A DNA stretch of 64,000 nucleotides from Anaerococcus prevotii DSM 20548 (lineage in GTDB: Bacteria; Bacillota; Clostridia; Tissierellales; Peptoniphilaceae): contig NC_013171.1 of NCBI RefSeq assembly GCF_000024105.1, positions 1,298,501 through 1,362,500 on the forward strand, read 5' to 3'. Positions within the stretch are counted from its first letter, which is position 1; every line of letters starts with the position of its first letter. Below the pieces are notes generated by a model. The model was not told the DNA's origin. It searched no databases and was given only the letters and a program-made list of their open reading frames with translations. Position numbers and translations under genes: made by a program. Below are positions 1 through 8,891 of this stretch, piece after piece.

Positions 1-1
1 T

Positions 2-691
2 CCTAAGGACTCGACCCTAATTGCTAGGCTTCCTGACTTTTCTTCAAAGAAGTTAGATGAGGACCTTGATTTAATTGCAGAAAAGCTACAAAAGGGATCT
101 ATAGAATCAATAGTCTTTGACCTATCTGATAACACATCCATAGACTCAGCCTATGTAAATGAGTTTGTAACTTACTTTTTGGACAAGGATTATGAAGAAA
201 AAAATATTTTCTTCTACAGAGGAGTGCTTTTTGAAGAAAAGCTCACTGATATCAAAGCAAATGATCAAAGTCCCTATACTACAGGTAAGGTCAAAAATCT
301 CGCAGCCAAGTATAACAATGAAATCACTAACTTTGACCTAGATGATTATAGCTACTACGATCAGATTGAGCTTAAACTTAAGAAAAAGGATGATTTCAAG
401 AAAAGAAAAATCTTCGTCTTAACTAACGAGAATACAGCCAATCAAGCAATAAGATTAGCAGCGATTCTTAAAGAAAACGGGGCCTATATTGTAAAAAACG
501 CCCTAAGTTCGGAGAAAACTCCTAATGATAAAATTGAGCTCTTATCCCCTGACCTCTTACTTTTAGACCATGCAGGACTAATCATTTCCATAAATACTGA
601 AATTAAGGCAAGTGAAGATAAGATATTAGAATATGATCATAGGATAAATAGCGAAAATCCAGATAAGGCAATGATGGAAATAGTAAAATAA
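2..691 (+). CDS. S41-peptidase-like protein, C-terminal part (5' truncated by window)
   Basis: The frame is open from the window edge, so the true start lies upstream; only about 229 residues are visible. The pattern of a hydrophobic strand plus Asp (SIVFDLSDN) followed downstream by IFVLTNENTANQAIRLAAIL resembles the core of C-terminal processing (S41) peptidases, where the second motif normally carries the nucleophilic Ser. Here that position reads TANQA, so if the assignment is right this copy may lack the catalytic Ser. A strong terminator follows directly. The family call rests on fold-like pattern only and could be wrong; an uncharacterised secreted protein is the alternative. Confidence 0.5.
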   Translation, partial: PKDSTLIARLPDFSSKKLDEDLDLIAEKLQKGSIESIVFDLSDNTSIDSAYVNEFVTYFLDKDYEEKNIFFYRGVLFEEKLTDIKANDQSPYTTGKVKNLAAKYNNEITNFDLDDYSYYDQIELKLKKKDDFKKRKIFVLTNENTANQAIRLAAILKENGAYIVKNALSSEKTPNDKIELLSPDLLLLDHAGLIISINTEIKASEDKILEYDHRINSENPDKAMMEIVK

Positions 692-695
692 ATAA

Positions 696-747
696 AATCC
701 CTCAGAGATTCTCAGCTAGAAAGAGATGTCATCTGAGGGATTTTTTC
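696..747 (+). terminator. Rho-independent terminator
   Basis: ATCCCTCAGA pairs with TCTGAGGGAT across a loop of about 23 nt and is followed by a T-run, a few bases after the stop of the S41-like gene. Confidence 0.85.
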
Positions 748-871
748 TAGGAAATTTCTACAAAATAAAATTTAATCTTCCACTATGCTAATTATTTTAA
801 TTATAAGATAAATTTCACACTAGCTTGTGGAGAAATATTTTTATTAGCAAAGATCTTATAATTTTAATCAT

Positions 872-906
872 AGAAAAAGCCCTTAGGCAATCCTAAAGGC
901 TTAAGA
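872..906 (-). terminator. Rho-independent terminator
   Basis: On the minus strand AAGCCTTTAGG, loop ATTG, CCTAAGGGCTT is followed by TTTTT. It ends the transcript of the membrane protein immediately upstream. Confidence 0.85.
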
Positions 907-919
907 AATTATTTTCTTT

Positions 920-2002
920 TTATTTTCTAACGAATTCTTTGGCTTTATTTTCACCAAGTTTACCAGCGTAAGCTGATACTACTAGGGCAAGTACAAGTCC
1001 TACAAATACAAGTACTGATCCTGCTGATGCCTTGTTAGAAGCATCTTCTGCTCCTTTTTTAGCTCCTTCTACAGTTTCGTCAACTTTATCACTTGCTTCG
1101 TTTGAAAGCTTGGTGATTTCTTCACTTGCATTGTTAATTGCCTTTTCAGCTTCTTTAGAAGCATCTTGTAAGCCATTGTAGATATTTTCTGAAACTTCGC
1201 TAGCTTCTGCTTCTGTAAGGTCGCTATTTTGTGCAACTGCATTGTCAATTGCTTCCTTATCAGCAGAATCTGCTATAGTTTTTGCTCTTTCAGATAATGA
1301 ATCTGTTAGATCTTTTATGATTTGATCCTTGTTTTCTGGGTTAAGGGCTAAATCCTTAACTGCAGCTGTGATTTCATCTCTAGATTCTTGAAGTTGTCCT
1401 TCTAGATACTCTGGTTGAAGTTCAGCAACCTCTGTATCAGCTAGATATTTTTCTAGATTTCCTTGAAGTTCTTCTGTGTCAATATCTGAAATCTTAGCTC
1501 CTGCACTTTCAAGTGCCTTGCTTGCTGCATCTCCTGCAACATTTGAAACAGATCCTGCAACATTACCTACTGCATCTCCTGTAGTTTTTGCTACAGATCC
1601 AATTACATTTCCTGCCATACCGAGGGCTGATGATACTGCGTTAAATACTAATGTTATTAGTAATAAAATAGTAAGTGCCCAAGTAATAGCTCCGTGAAGA
1701 AGACCTGTTGATCTTGCAGAATATCCTGCAACAAATCCACCCGCGCAGAATGCGATGATTAGGGTAATGATTGTCCAAATACCTGTACCAATTCCAACTC
1801 CTGCCATTGGGTTTGCGCTTGTAGGTGCAAATAGGCCAAATCCTAGTGCTGCTGTTAGTAGGCTTAGAACAGTAAATACTGCTGCTGCACTTACAGCACC
1901 TGCTATGATTGAGCCCCAAGATAGGTTTTTACCAGCTTGGATAGGACTTGTTTCTTGTTCATAGACAGCCCTATTAGCTCTTCTGTTATTTTTTTCTGTC
2001 AT
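920..2002 (-). CDS. Multi-pass membrane protein with long helical acidic loop
   Basis: 360 residues. Glycine/alanine-rich hydrophobic segments lie at about 27-58, 70-98 and 102-128, and one more near the C-terminus at about 325-345. Between them, about 135-325 is a hydrophilic, Ala/Glu/Lys/Asp-rich stretch with repeated amphipathic patterns such as KEAEKAINNASEEITKL, likely helical or coiled-coil and reminiscent of LEA/apolipoprotein-like sequence. A clean AGGAGG sits before the ATG, and a terminator sits right after the stop, so it is probably monocistronic. It resembles conserved Gly-zipper membrane proteins of unknown role; I do not recognise a function. Confidence 0.75.
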   Translation of the reverse strand: MTEKNNRRANRAVYEQETSPIQAGKNLSWGSIIAGAVSAAAVFTVLSLLTAALGFGLFAPTSANPMAGVGIGTGIWTIITLIIAFCAGGFVAGYSARSTGLLHGAITWALTILLLITLVFNAVSSALGMAGNVIGSVAKTTGDAVGNVAGSVSNVAGDAASKALESAGAKISDIDTEELQGNLEKYLADTEVAELQPEYLEGQLQESRDEITAAVKDLALNPENKDQIIKDLTDSLSERAKTIADSADKEAIDNAVAQNSDLTEAEASEVSENIYNGLQDASKEAEKAINNASEEITKLSNEASDKVDETVEGAKKGAEDASNKASAGSVLVFVGLVLALVVSAYAGKLGENKAKEFVRK

Positions 2003-2092
2003 ATTTCCTCCTTATGATGTCAAATCATTTTCAAATTAAAATACATAAGCATTTTCTATGCTTGCTGTACTATTATACCCAATTTTGCCAAA

Positions 2093-3019
2093 TTACCTAC
2101 TATTTTTGTAAATTTCTTGCTCTCTTAGGATTTCTGCGACCATATCTCTGCCCTTTTGCATCTTCTTTATGTTTTTGATATCGAGAATTATGACCTCATT
2201 TTTGATCAAATCATTCTTGCTTTTTTCTGTAAGATAGGATGAATTTATAATAAGAATTGGCCTAAGCCTCGTATCCATACCAGAAATTTTTCCTATCATT
2301 TCCTTAATGAAATCTTCCCTTAATTTTTTTTCAAAATCATAGTTTCTAATCTCAATTGCAAAACGCTTTTCATCCTTTTTGGCATATAGATCAAATCTGT
2401 GAGTTCTTTGGAACTCTTCCTGGAAGGGCTCGACCCTGTAGCCTGATTTTCTAAAGGCCTTGGCTATAAATTCTTCTGTAGTAAGGTCAATGTTAATCTT
2501 TCTTAGGGCCTTCAAGAGATTGGTCGGATTTATCTTAAATACTGCCCTATACTCTGTTCTTTCTCCATATCTTTTGATGTCAAATCCGATTACTAGATCA
2601 TTAATCACATTGAAATTGCCGTGGGCTATAGCATTTCTAATATGACGAAGAAGAGCCATAGTCTTTGTTTCACTATTATCAGCCAGAGTCATTACTAGCT
2701 TTTGCTCATCTACACTGAGCTTTCCTCTGAATTTATTAGCGAGATTCTCCCTAATATCCTCGGTAAAAAGCACATCCCTGTCTCCTAATTTCATAGAAGC
2801 CATAATGTCCTTGAAAATATAATCGTCATATTCTGGATTTAGGAGAAGGGGATTTACCTTGGCCTGCTCGGAAGTAATATTTGGCACATACCACAAGAGC
2901 ATCTTTATGGCCTCATCAAGATCTGGGCTTAACTTTATCGGAATTTCCTTATGGTCTATAGAAAAATCCATAAGTTTACCAGTCTTATTTATTTCAAACT
3001 TGTCTGTAATTTCCATCAT
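2093..3019 (-). CDS. PD-(D/E)XK-like nuclease-fold protein, last gene of Ter/Brx-like operon
   Basis: 308 residues. The C-terminal third reads FDLYAKKDEKRFAIEIR, a D...hydrophobic-E-x-(K/R) arrangement typical of the PD-(D/E)XK/restriction-endonuclease-like fold, followed by a strand-like RPILIINSSYL. The usual Lys of ExK is Arg here, so catalysis is uncertain. The N-terminal 180 residues (helical, with RHIRNAIAHGNF, a HEPN/AbiV-like R-N-x-x-x-H motif) may be a separate RNA-binding or RNase-like domain. The gene follows the helicase by 48 bp on the same strand. What I see is the motif pattern; the nuclease role in DNA processing is inferred from context. Confidence 0.6.
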   Translation of the reverse strand: MMEITDKFEINKTGKLMDFSIDHKEIPIKLSPDLDEAIKMLLWYVPNITSEQAKVNPLLLNPEYDDYIFKDIMASMKLGDRDVLFTEDIRENLANKFRGKLSVDEQKLVMTLADNSETKTMALLRHIRNAIAHGNFNVINDLVIGFDIKRYGERTEYRAVFKINPTNLLKALRKINIDLTTEEFIAKAFRKSGYRVEPFQEEFQRTHRFDLYAKKDEKRFAIEIRNYDFEKKLREDFIKEMIGKISGMDTRLRPILIINSSYLTEKSKNDLIKNEVIILDIKNIKKMQKGRDMVAEILREQEIYKNSR

Positions 3020-3067
3020 TTCACCTTTTTCTTTTACTATCTACTAATATCTTACCCAAATACATAT

Positions 3068-5158
3068 TTATTCTCCTATCTTCAAATAATCATAGGCTCC
3101 TTCAAGGTCTAGTAAATTCCTCAAGATGTATTTAATCTTAAGATTTTCGCTTACAAGGTCCATATACTTATTTCCCAAAAGATAAGTCCTAATAAGTTTT
3201 GGATTATCTTCTAGATAAGTTTGGATTTCACTTATCTCTACTGGATTTTTCCTAATTTCCTTAAGAGTCTTCCTAATATTTTTCCCCCTTATGGTTGATG
3301 AAGAATCTATGAGCTTGTAAGTAGAATCTCCAGACCTTATATTTAGGATAAGGGTAAGGGTCCTATTAATCCTTGTCCCACGGAAGGTTCTAAGACCTTG
3401 TCCATCTTTATCATTAATTAGATAAAAGCCTTCCTTGTCAGGAGAAATATTCAAGCTATCAATCACTTCATTGATTTTGTCATTAAAGGAATATTTTGCT
3501 CTTTTCCCTATAATCTCTTCCATTTTTCTTCTAATCTCATCAGATATATCTTCCTGGCTAGATGCTCCAAAGTCAGGAGCCTTTCCATCTTCAGCCTTCG
3601 TCACTGTGATTTTTTTAGCCCTCAGATTAATCGATTGAACTTCCCAGATGAGTCCCCCCAGATAGATTCCATCTCCCTTCTTAAGGTCGATTGATTTTTC
3701 TATTTCGCCAATTTTGCCCTTGTCATTAAAAACATGAAAATTATCCTTACTTATAAATTGATTGTAGAAAGAGCCCATTTTGAGGAGCTTTTCGCATTCG
3801 ATTCCTCCTATGTACTCATTTTCGAGTCTTTCGATATAGCCTTTTTCTATCATATGCTCTGTAAGTTCCATAAATTCTTCATGGTCTATATCAAAGTCTA
3901 ACTTCTTATCTAAAACACTATAGTCTTCGATACTCAATCCATTATTTTCCAAAAGAGTAGATAGGATTTGATGGGCAAAGACATCGTAGGGACACTTTAT
4001 AGGATAAATTTTGTCAAGTCTTCCTTCCTTAAAGAGGATAATTGTCGCAAGGGATTGGACTAGGTCCCATGGATTTGTAGCTATTTGATGAAGGATTGAC
4101 TTTCCGGTCTTTCTCCCCGACCTACCTAGTCTTTGGGCAAGGGATAGGATAGAAAACGTAGATCCATACTGGCAAATCGAATAGACGCTACCTATATCTA
4201 TTCCTAGCTCTAGGGTTGAAGTTGCACATATTATAAAGTTCTCTCCCTCCCTATTTTTGGCGAAATCCTCTATTTCCTTTCTTTTATTCTTACTAACAGA
4301 AGAATGGTGGGAGAAGATTTGAGTATTTACTTGCTCTTCGCTTGCTTTTTTCTTAAGCTTAACAGCAAGCTCTTCGACAAGCTTTCTTGAATTTGGGAAG
4401 GCGAGCATGGATCCGTCACTTGCAAAGGATAGGATTTGATCCACTGTCTTATCGCTTATATGATCTTCCTCATCATAAGAAATCGTAGCTTCTAGCTCAT
4501 TTTTGGAGGAGTCTACGATTAATTTAGTCTCTCTATTGTTCTTGAAAAATCCCTTACAAATATGGTAATTTAAGTCTCCTACTGTTGCAGAAAGCCCAAT
4601 AAATCTCGGGTTCTTTTCAGTGTAGGCAAGGATTCTCTTAAGGAGACTTCTAAGCTGAGCACCCCTATTTCCAGTAAGGAAGCTGTGGATTTCATCGACT
4701 ATTATATAATCTAAGCCAGTAAATAACTTTCTAGCCTCAAGACTTTTGTTTACAAAAATCGCCTCCAAGGATTCAGGGGTTATAAGACAAATTCCGGAAG
4801 GATTTTCCAATAATTTTTCTTTTCTCGTCTGATTGGCCTCTCCATGCCAACTAGTTACACTTATCCCTATCTCATCACACATGGCAAAAACTCTCTTAAA
4901 CTGATCATTAATCAAGGCTATAAGGGGAGAAATATAAAGAATCCTAAGACCCTTATCGAATTCATTTGCTTTTGATATGGCAGGGAGAAAGGCCGCCTCA
5001 GTCTTGCCAGCTGCTGTCGGAGCTATAAAGATAAGATTGTCCTCGGTCTCATAAAACTCCCTGATAGAAGCTTTTTGAATCTTAGTTAGGCTTGGCCACT
5101 TATTCTTGTAGACAAACTCCCTCATAGGCCTTGATAATAGTAAATATGGATCTGTCAT
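3068..5158 (-). CDS. DEAD/DEAH-box helicase, Lhr/BrxHI-like
   Basis: 696 residues of a superfamily 2 helicase. Motif I is PTAAGKT (47-53), motif II DEIH (155-158), motif III SAT, and motif VI QRLGRSGR; ATSTLELGIDIG matches motif V of Lhr-type helicases. The remaining C-terminal part is unassigned. It overlaps the ATPase gene upstream by 4 bp, which implies translational coupling. Family knowledge: BrxHI is the Lhr-like helicase paired with BrxD in type 2 BREX, and similar helicases occur beside TerB_C proteins. Here it probably unwinds or remodels DNA together with the neighbouring ATPase. Confidence 0.85.
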   Translation of the reverse strand: MTDPYLLLSRPMREFVYKNKWPSLTKIQKASIREFYETEDNLIFIAPTAAGKTEAAFLPAISKANEFDKGLRILYISPLIALINDQFKRVFAMCDEIGISVTSWHGEANQTRKEKLLENPSGICLITPESLEAIFVNKSLEARKLFTGLDYIIVDEIHSFLTGNRGAQLRSLLKRILAYTEKNPRFIGLSATVGDLNYHICKGFFKNNRETKLIVDSSKNELEATISYDEEDHISDKTVDQILSFASDGSMLAFPNSRKLVEELAVKLKKKASEEQVNTQIFSHHSSVSKNKRKEIEDFAKNREGENFIICATSTLELGIDIGSVYSICQYGSTFSILSLAQRLGRSGRKTGKSILHQIATNPWDLVQSLATIILFKEGRLDKIYPIKCPYDVFAHQILSTLLENNGLSIEDYSVLDKKLDFDIDHEEFMELTEHMIEKGYIERLENEYIGGIECEKLLKMGSFYNQFISKDNFHVFNDKGKIGEIEKSIDLKKGDGIYLGGLIWEVQSINLRAKKITVTKAEDGKAPDFGASSQEDISDEIRRKMEEIIGKRAKYSFNDKINEVIDSLNISPDKEGFYLINDKDGQGLRTFRGTRINRTLTLILNIRSGDSTYKLIDSSSTIRGKNIRKTLKEIRKNPVEISEIQTYLEDNPKLIRTYLLGNKYMDLVSENLKIKYILRNLLDLEGAYDYLKIGE

Positions 5159-6480
5159 AGGATAAAGATATCGTCGTCGTGATCTTGAGGATCTTTTTCG
5201 ACAGGACTTGATAAATTTTGAAATTTACTTGCTAAGATTTGATCTATACTTATATCAGGATTCTGTCTTTTAAGGTCTAGGATTTCGAGGAAGTCCTTGA
5301 TTACAGCCCTAGGAGTGAGAAACTCCTTGGCTCCAGGTCTATTAAGTTGGCCTTCCATGTATCTTATGATAGTCTCCTTATCCATGTGGATTTCTTCCTT
5401 GTAATTGATATTATAAATATTTAGAAGATTTTCAAGGAGGGTAAAGATCTCTTCTTCTGTAAGGGGCTTAAGTATAAGGGCAGTCTTTTTGGTATTGATA
5501 AACTCTAAATCTGTATCATCAACCCTTCCAAGCCTCCCAGCAAGGGCCCCGTAGGAGCTCATTCCCCTCGACTCGTCAAAGACTGTAGCCCTTGTTGCTC
5601 CAAAGTTTATGAAAAGATTCTTGGCCTTGCCACTTTTAGCCTCGTTATATATATTTAATATCCTCTCATAATTTCTCTCTCGAGTTACAGATTGGGCAAG
5701 CTTGTAGAGATTGACTGCCTCGTCAAAATTAATCACAAAGCCGGAAAATCCAATTGAGTGAAAAAGCTCAGACAGATTTTTGATAGCCTCGAAGTAATTA
5801 TCGTCATTTATAATCTCACATATACCAAGTTCTTTCTTGGCTTCTGTCTTTGTAGAAATATCTCCCCTAAGCCAGCGAATAGCCTTAGTTTTAAGGTCCC
5901 TATCATTAGCAACAAGGCCTTCGTAGTATTTTACAATAGCCTGACCCATCTCATAGGAAAGACCAACCGAATCAAAGTCTTCTAGAGCATCGAGTATCTT
6001 TTCTTCTACCTCCTCCTTGTATTCTCCCTTGATTAGATCTTTCATCTCCCAAAGATTTTCACGGGAAAGCTCTGTAAAGATTTTCATTATCCATTCTTCT
6101 ACAATCTCTCCTAGGACATTGCCGCCCCTTTTGGTTTTGGTCTTTATATTATCAGCAATTTCCCTGTAAAGGGCCTGGGCCTTCTTATCTGTTGCGTAAA
6201 ATCTCCTCTGTGGAGCAAGGTCAATGGTAGATGTAACGAAGTTTTTGGATAGGGCTAGTTGCTCTATTGTAGCAAGCATAAAGGACTTACCTGAACCGAA
6301 GTCGCCTACCCAAAATCTAAGATCACTTCCGCCTTTACTTACATCATCAAGGACATCAATTATCTCTTCTACTTCCGCACGCCTGCCTACAAGGAGGTGT
6401 TCTATGCCCATATTGGGTACGATTCCTGCCTCTAGGGATTTGATTATTACTTGTGCTTGCTTCGGATTAATCTTTGCCAT
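5155..6480 (-). CDS. BrxD-like P-loop ATPase (DUF2791/BREX ATP-binding family)
   Basis: 441 residues. The N-terminus (EHLLVGRRAEVEEI, then Walker A GDFGSGKS at 59-66) and a Walker-B-like INFDEA near 250 match the BREX system ATP-binding family (DUF2791) to which BrxD belongs. A segment rich in SRGMSSYGALAGRLG is a further family-like hallmark. The ATG overlaps the end of the TerB_C gene by 14 bp and its stop overlaps the helicase start by 4 bp, so all three are translationally coupled. No other BREX core gene (brxC/pglY, pglZ, methylase) is in the window, so this is not a complete BREX locus. Confidence 0.85.
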   Translation of the reverse strand: MAKINPKQAQVIIKSLEAGIVPNMGIEHLLVGRRAEVEEIIDVLDDVSKGGSDLRFWVGDFGSGKSFMLATIEQLALSKNFVTSTIDLAPQRRFYATDKKAQALYREIADNIKTKTKRGGNVLGEIVEEWIMKIFTELSRENLWEMKDLIKGEYKEEVEEKILDALEDFDSVGLSYEMGQAIVKYYEGLVANDRDLKTKAIRWLRGDISTKTEAKKELGICEIINDDNYFEAIKNLSELFHSIGFSGFVINFDEAVNLYKLAQSVTRERNYERILNIYNEAKSGKAKNLFINFGATRATVFDESRGMSSYGALAGRLGRVDDTDLEFINTKKTALILKPLTEEEIFTLLENLLNIYNINYKEEIHMDKETIIRYMEGQLNRPGAKEFLTPRAVIKDFLEILDLKRQNPDISIDQILASKFQNLSSPVEKDPQDHDDDIFIL

Positions 6481-7843
6481 CTATAATCTCCTTAATCATT
6501 TCTACATAAAAAGAATCTATACTTATCTTCCCATCTTCATTTATCAAAGTCTGATCATCTATATAATCAAATAATTCTTCATTTATATCTCCAATAAAAG
6601 AATTTAGAATTTTCCCCTCTTCTAGGGCGATTTGACTAGCATCATCTTCCCCAAGAGATCCCTTATCGAGGATTAATTTAAGAAAGGTCTTGCTAGTTTC
6701 GCTAATAGAAATGCTCTCATTTTCTTTACTTTCTTGGTTCACTTTCCTATCATCTTCTGTAATTATATCTTCTCTAGGAACTTCTTCGAAAGATAAAGCG
6801 TCACTGTCGGATAAAAAGTCTTCTACTATACTGACCGTTTCATCCAAATCCTTCCTCGAATCAGCAAGTTTTGACTTATCGATTTGGATTTTCTTCTGTG
6901 GCTTCTTGTCGAGTTTTAGGATTTCATCTATAAGCTCAATTGACATGTCTCTTCTTTCTACTAGGCTTATAAAGCTATCGTAATTTTCTTCATGAATCAG
7001 ATCGAGAAGCCTTTTTCTGTCTTTATTTTGAAACTTTCCGTGCTTAAACAAATAATAAAATCCTAGGACCTTGGTAGGAGAAAAGTCTTCTTTGCTTAAA
7101 TTTCTAGAAAGCTTTCCTATATCGACTAGGTCCTTGTGGCTTTCTACAAAGCTTATCTGCTTACTTATATCAGCTTCTAGAATATAAGAGGTCCAGTCTT
7201 TAAATTTATTGGGATTTGCTAGAAGATAGTTTTCAAATATTTCTTCTTTTCTTAAGTCGTCAATATTTTCATAGAAAAAATCAAGCTCTTCTAGGATAAA
7301 GTCCAACAAGTCCCTAGAATCATTTTTTTCTAAGACTTCTACTTGCTTACTGGAATCTATTTTAGCAAATATCCAGAAATACTCCCTAAATTTTTCCTCT
7401 GTTACTAGAAGGAGGGCTTCTAGGATGGATTTAGAAATGGTGTAGGGACTTATGTATTTTCTAATTTTTCCTGTATCAAGGCTATCTTCATCTAGAGCTT
7501 TCTTTACTATAGTGAGATAGGATTCTACAAGGAGGTCTCTTGAAGCTTTATGGGACCAAACTTGGTTAGCCCTGCGACTTACTTGACTTATAAGTTTCAT
7601 CTCTTCTCTCTTATAGGAAAGCTTATGGAAAAGATCCTTATATTCTGACCAAAAGCCCAAATAATCATCTGAATCCTTATATGAAACATTCCTAGGACTT
7701 TCTTTCTTTTTATCTTCAATATTAAAATTAAATTGCACCTTGCCTAGTTTTCTCTTATAAGTTTTCTTCCTATCCTTCTTATCAATTGTCGATAGGTCTT
7801 TAAGCAAACCATCAATCAAATCCACCACGTCATCAATCTTCAT
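6467..7843 (-). CDS. TerB_C-domain protein, first gene of four-gene operon
   Basis: 458 residues, mostly charged and helical. The C-terminus, about 315-458, carries the pattern of the tellurite-resistance TerB C-terminal domain: IQIDKSKLADSRKDLDETV, an acidic linker, then FLKLILDKGSLGEDDA and a closing EDGKISIDSF segment. No TerB metal-binding core is obvious in the N-terminal part. A TATAAT-like -10 and a GAAGGAGGG ribosome-binding site precede the ATG. Family knowledge: TerB_C proteins were linked by comparative genomics to helicase/ATPase operons proposed to act in stress or DNA processing. Actual tellurite resistance is not implied. Confidence 0.7.
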   Translation of the reverse strand: MKIDDVVDLIDGLLKDLSTIDKKDRKKTYKRKLGKVQFNFNIEDKKKESPRNVSYKDSDDYLGFWSEYKDLFHKLSYKREEMKLISQVSRRANQVWSHKASRDLLVESYLTIVKKALDEDSLDTGKIRKYISPYTISKSILEALLLVTEEKFREYFWIFAKIDSSKQVEVLEKNDSRDLLDFILEELDFFYENIDDLRKEEIFENYLLANPNKFKDWTSYILEADISKQISFVESHKDLVDIGKLSRNLSKEDFSPTKVLGFYYLFKHGKFQNKDRKRLLDLIHEENYDSFISLVERRDMSIELIDEILKLDKKPQKKIQIDKSKLADSRKDLDETVSIVEDFLSDSDALSFEEVPREDIITEDDRKVNQESKENESISISETSKTFLKLILDKGSLGEDDASQIALEEGKILNSFIGDINEELFDYIDDQTLINEDGKISIDSFYVEMIKEIIDGKD

Positions 7844-7912
7844 AAGCCCTCCTTCAAAATCCTCTTCCTATCATTATACTTCTTTATACAATTTGTCTTT
7901 TAAAAGAGGACT

Positions 7913-7940
7913 CAAAAAAGCTGGCAAAGCCAGCTAATCA
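7913..7940 (-). terminator. Rho-independent terminator
   Basis: On the minus strand AGCTGGC, loop TTT, GCCAGCT is followed by TTTTTT, 35 bp after the fructosamine kinase stop and before the TerB_C operon promoter. It insulates the two units. Confidence 0.9.
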
Positions 7941-7970
7941 AGAAGATATTTTAAATTAAATCTTAAAACC

Positions 7971-8825
7971 CTAATTTTCCGAACTTTTAGATAAGATCTT
8001 CTCAATTGACAAATCTACTGATGACCTATACATATTCCCGAACTTATGAAGGTGGACCATAAGGAGGTAAAGTCTATAGAACTCGAGCCTTATAGCCCTT
8101 TCAGGGTCTTTTTTAATATCTTGTAGATAGGTCCTGTAGAAATTATCATCAAATCCAGAAAACACTGTGCTTACTCCTATATCAAACTCCCAATCTCCAT
8201 AAAGGGGAGCTGGGTCAAAAAGATAAGCCTTGCCCTCTACAGAAAACATGGCGTTGCCTGGCCACAAGTCTCCATGAAGAAGGACGGGCACACTTTCTCG
8301 TCTTCTAAGATAAGTATCTATCACTTCCCTAATCTTTTCGTAAGTAGCTAGGTCTTCACCTGACCAAATTTTTCCTTCGATTAACTTATCTTTGAGCTTA
8401 TCTAATCTTTCTTCTAGGAAAACTTCACTCCAGCTATCCTTAAAGGCATTGGAAAAGGAAATAGCAGAACCACGATAGGCAAAGTCAAAGCCGAACTTGC
8501 CATTGGGACTTTTTATTTGGTGGACCTTCTTAAGCTCTTTGGCAAGATCTCCTTGGTCAAGCCATCTTCCTTCTTCTATATAATCTAGGAGAAGGTAAGC
8601 ACCATCCTCATTTACTCCACTATCCAAAACCCTTGGGGCACTTACTCCATATTTCTCAAAAAGCTTAAGGCCTGCAATTTCTGCCTGGAAGAAATTAATA
8701 TCTCCTCCTCTTTGAAGCAGAATGAAATATGGGCCCTTGTCTGTGTAGACCTTAAAGGCCTCGTTCACATCTCCTCCCCTCACACTTCTTATATCATATG
8801 CTCCATCTATATTTAAATCTATCAC
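7971..8825 (-). CDS. Fructosamine kinase family protein
   Basis: I place the start at a GTG because AGGAGG lies 7 bases upstream and the longer open frame would run through the preceding gene's terminator; this gives 284 residues. The brenner-type kinase motif LLHGDLWPGNAMF and the metal-binding YLFDPAPLYGDWEFDIG segment are diagnostic of fructosamine-3-kinase/ketosamine kinase proteins. They phosphorylate glycated amines so the sugar can be released (protein or metabolite deglycation). The gene follows a MarR regulator on the same strand but with an intervening terminator. Confidence 0.9.
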   Translation of the reverse strand: MIDLNIDGAYDIRSVRGGDVNEAFKVYTDKGPYFILLQRGGDINFFQAEIAGLKLFEKYGVSAPRVLDSGVNEDGAYLLLDYIEEGRWLDQGDLAKELKKVHQIKSPNGKFGFDFAYRGSAISFSNAFKDSWSEVFLEERLDKLKDKLIEGKIWSGEDLATYEKIREVIDTYLRRRESVPVLLHGDLWPGNAMFSVEGKAYLFDPAPLYGDWEFDIGVSTVFSGFDDNFYRTYLQDIKKDPERAIRLEFYRLYLLMVHLHKFGNMYRSSVDLSIEKILSKSSEN

Positions 8826-8856
8826 ATTATCACCTCCTATAACTCTTACCCAAAAT

Positions 8857-8888
8857 AAAAAAGCCATACCAGAATCACTGATATGACA
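8857..8888 (-). terminator. Rho-independent terminator
   Basis: TCATATCAG, loop TGATT, CTGGTATGG then TTTTTT on the minus strand, directly after the MarR gene stop. Its position argues for the downstream GTG start of the fructosamine kinase. Confidence 0.8.
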
Positions 8889-8891
8889 ATA

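Noticed and set aside
2093-7843. Complete BREX system
   Set aside because: Only BrxD- and BrxHI-like members are present; the methylase, PglZ phosphatase and BrxC/PglY are absent.
6467-7843. Tellurite resistance gene
   Set aside because: Only the TerB C-terminal domain pattern is visible; no TerB core, TerC, TerD or TerZ genes are present.
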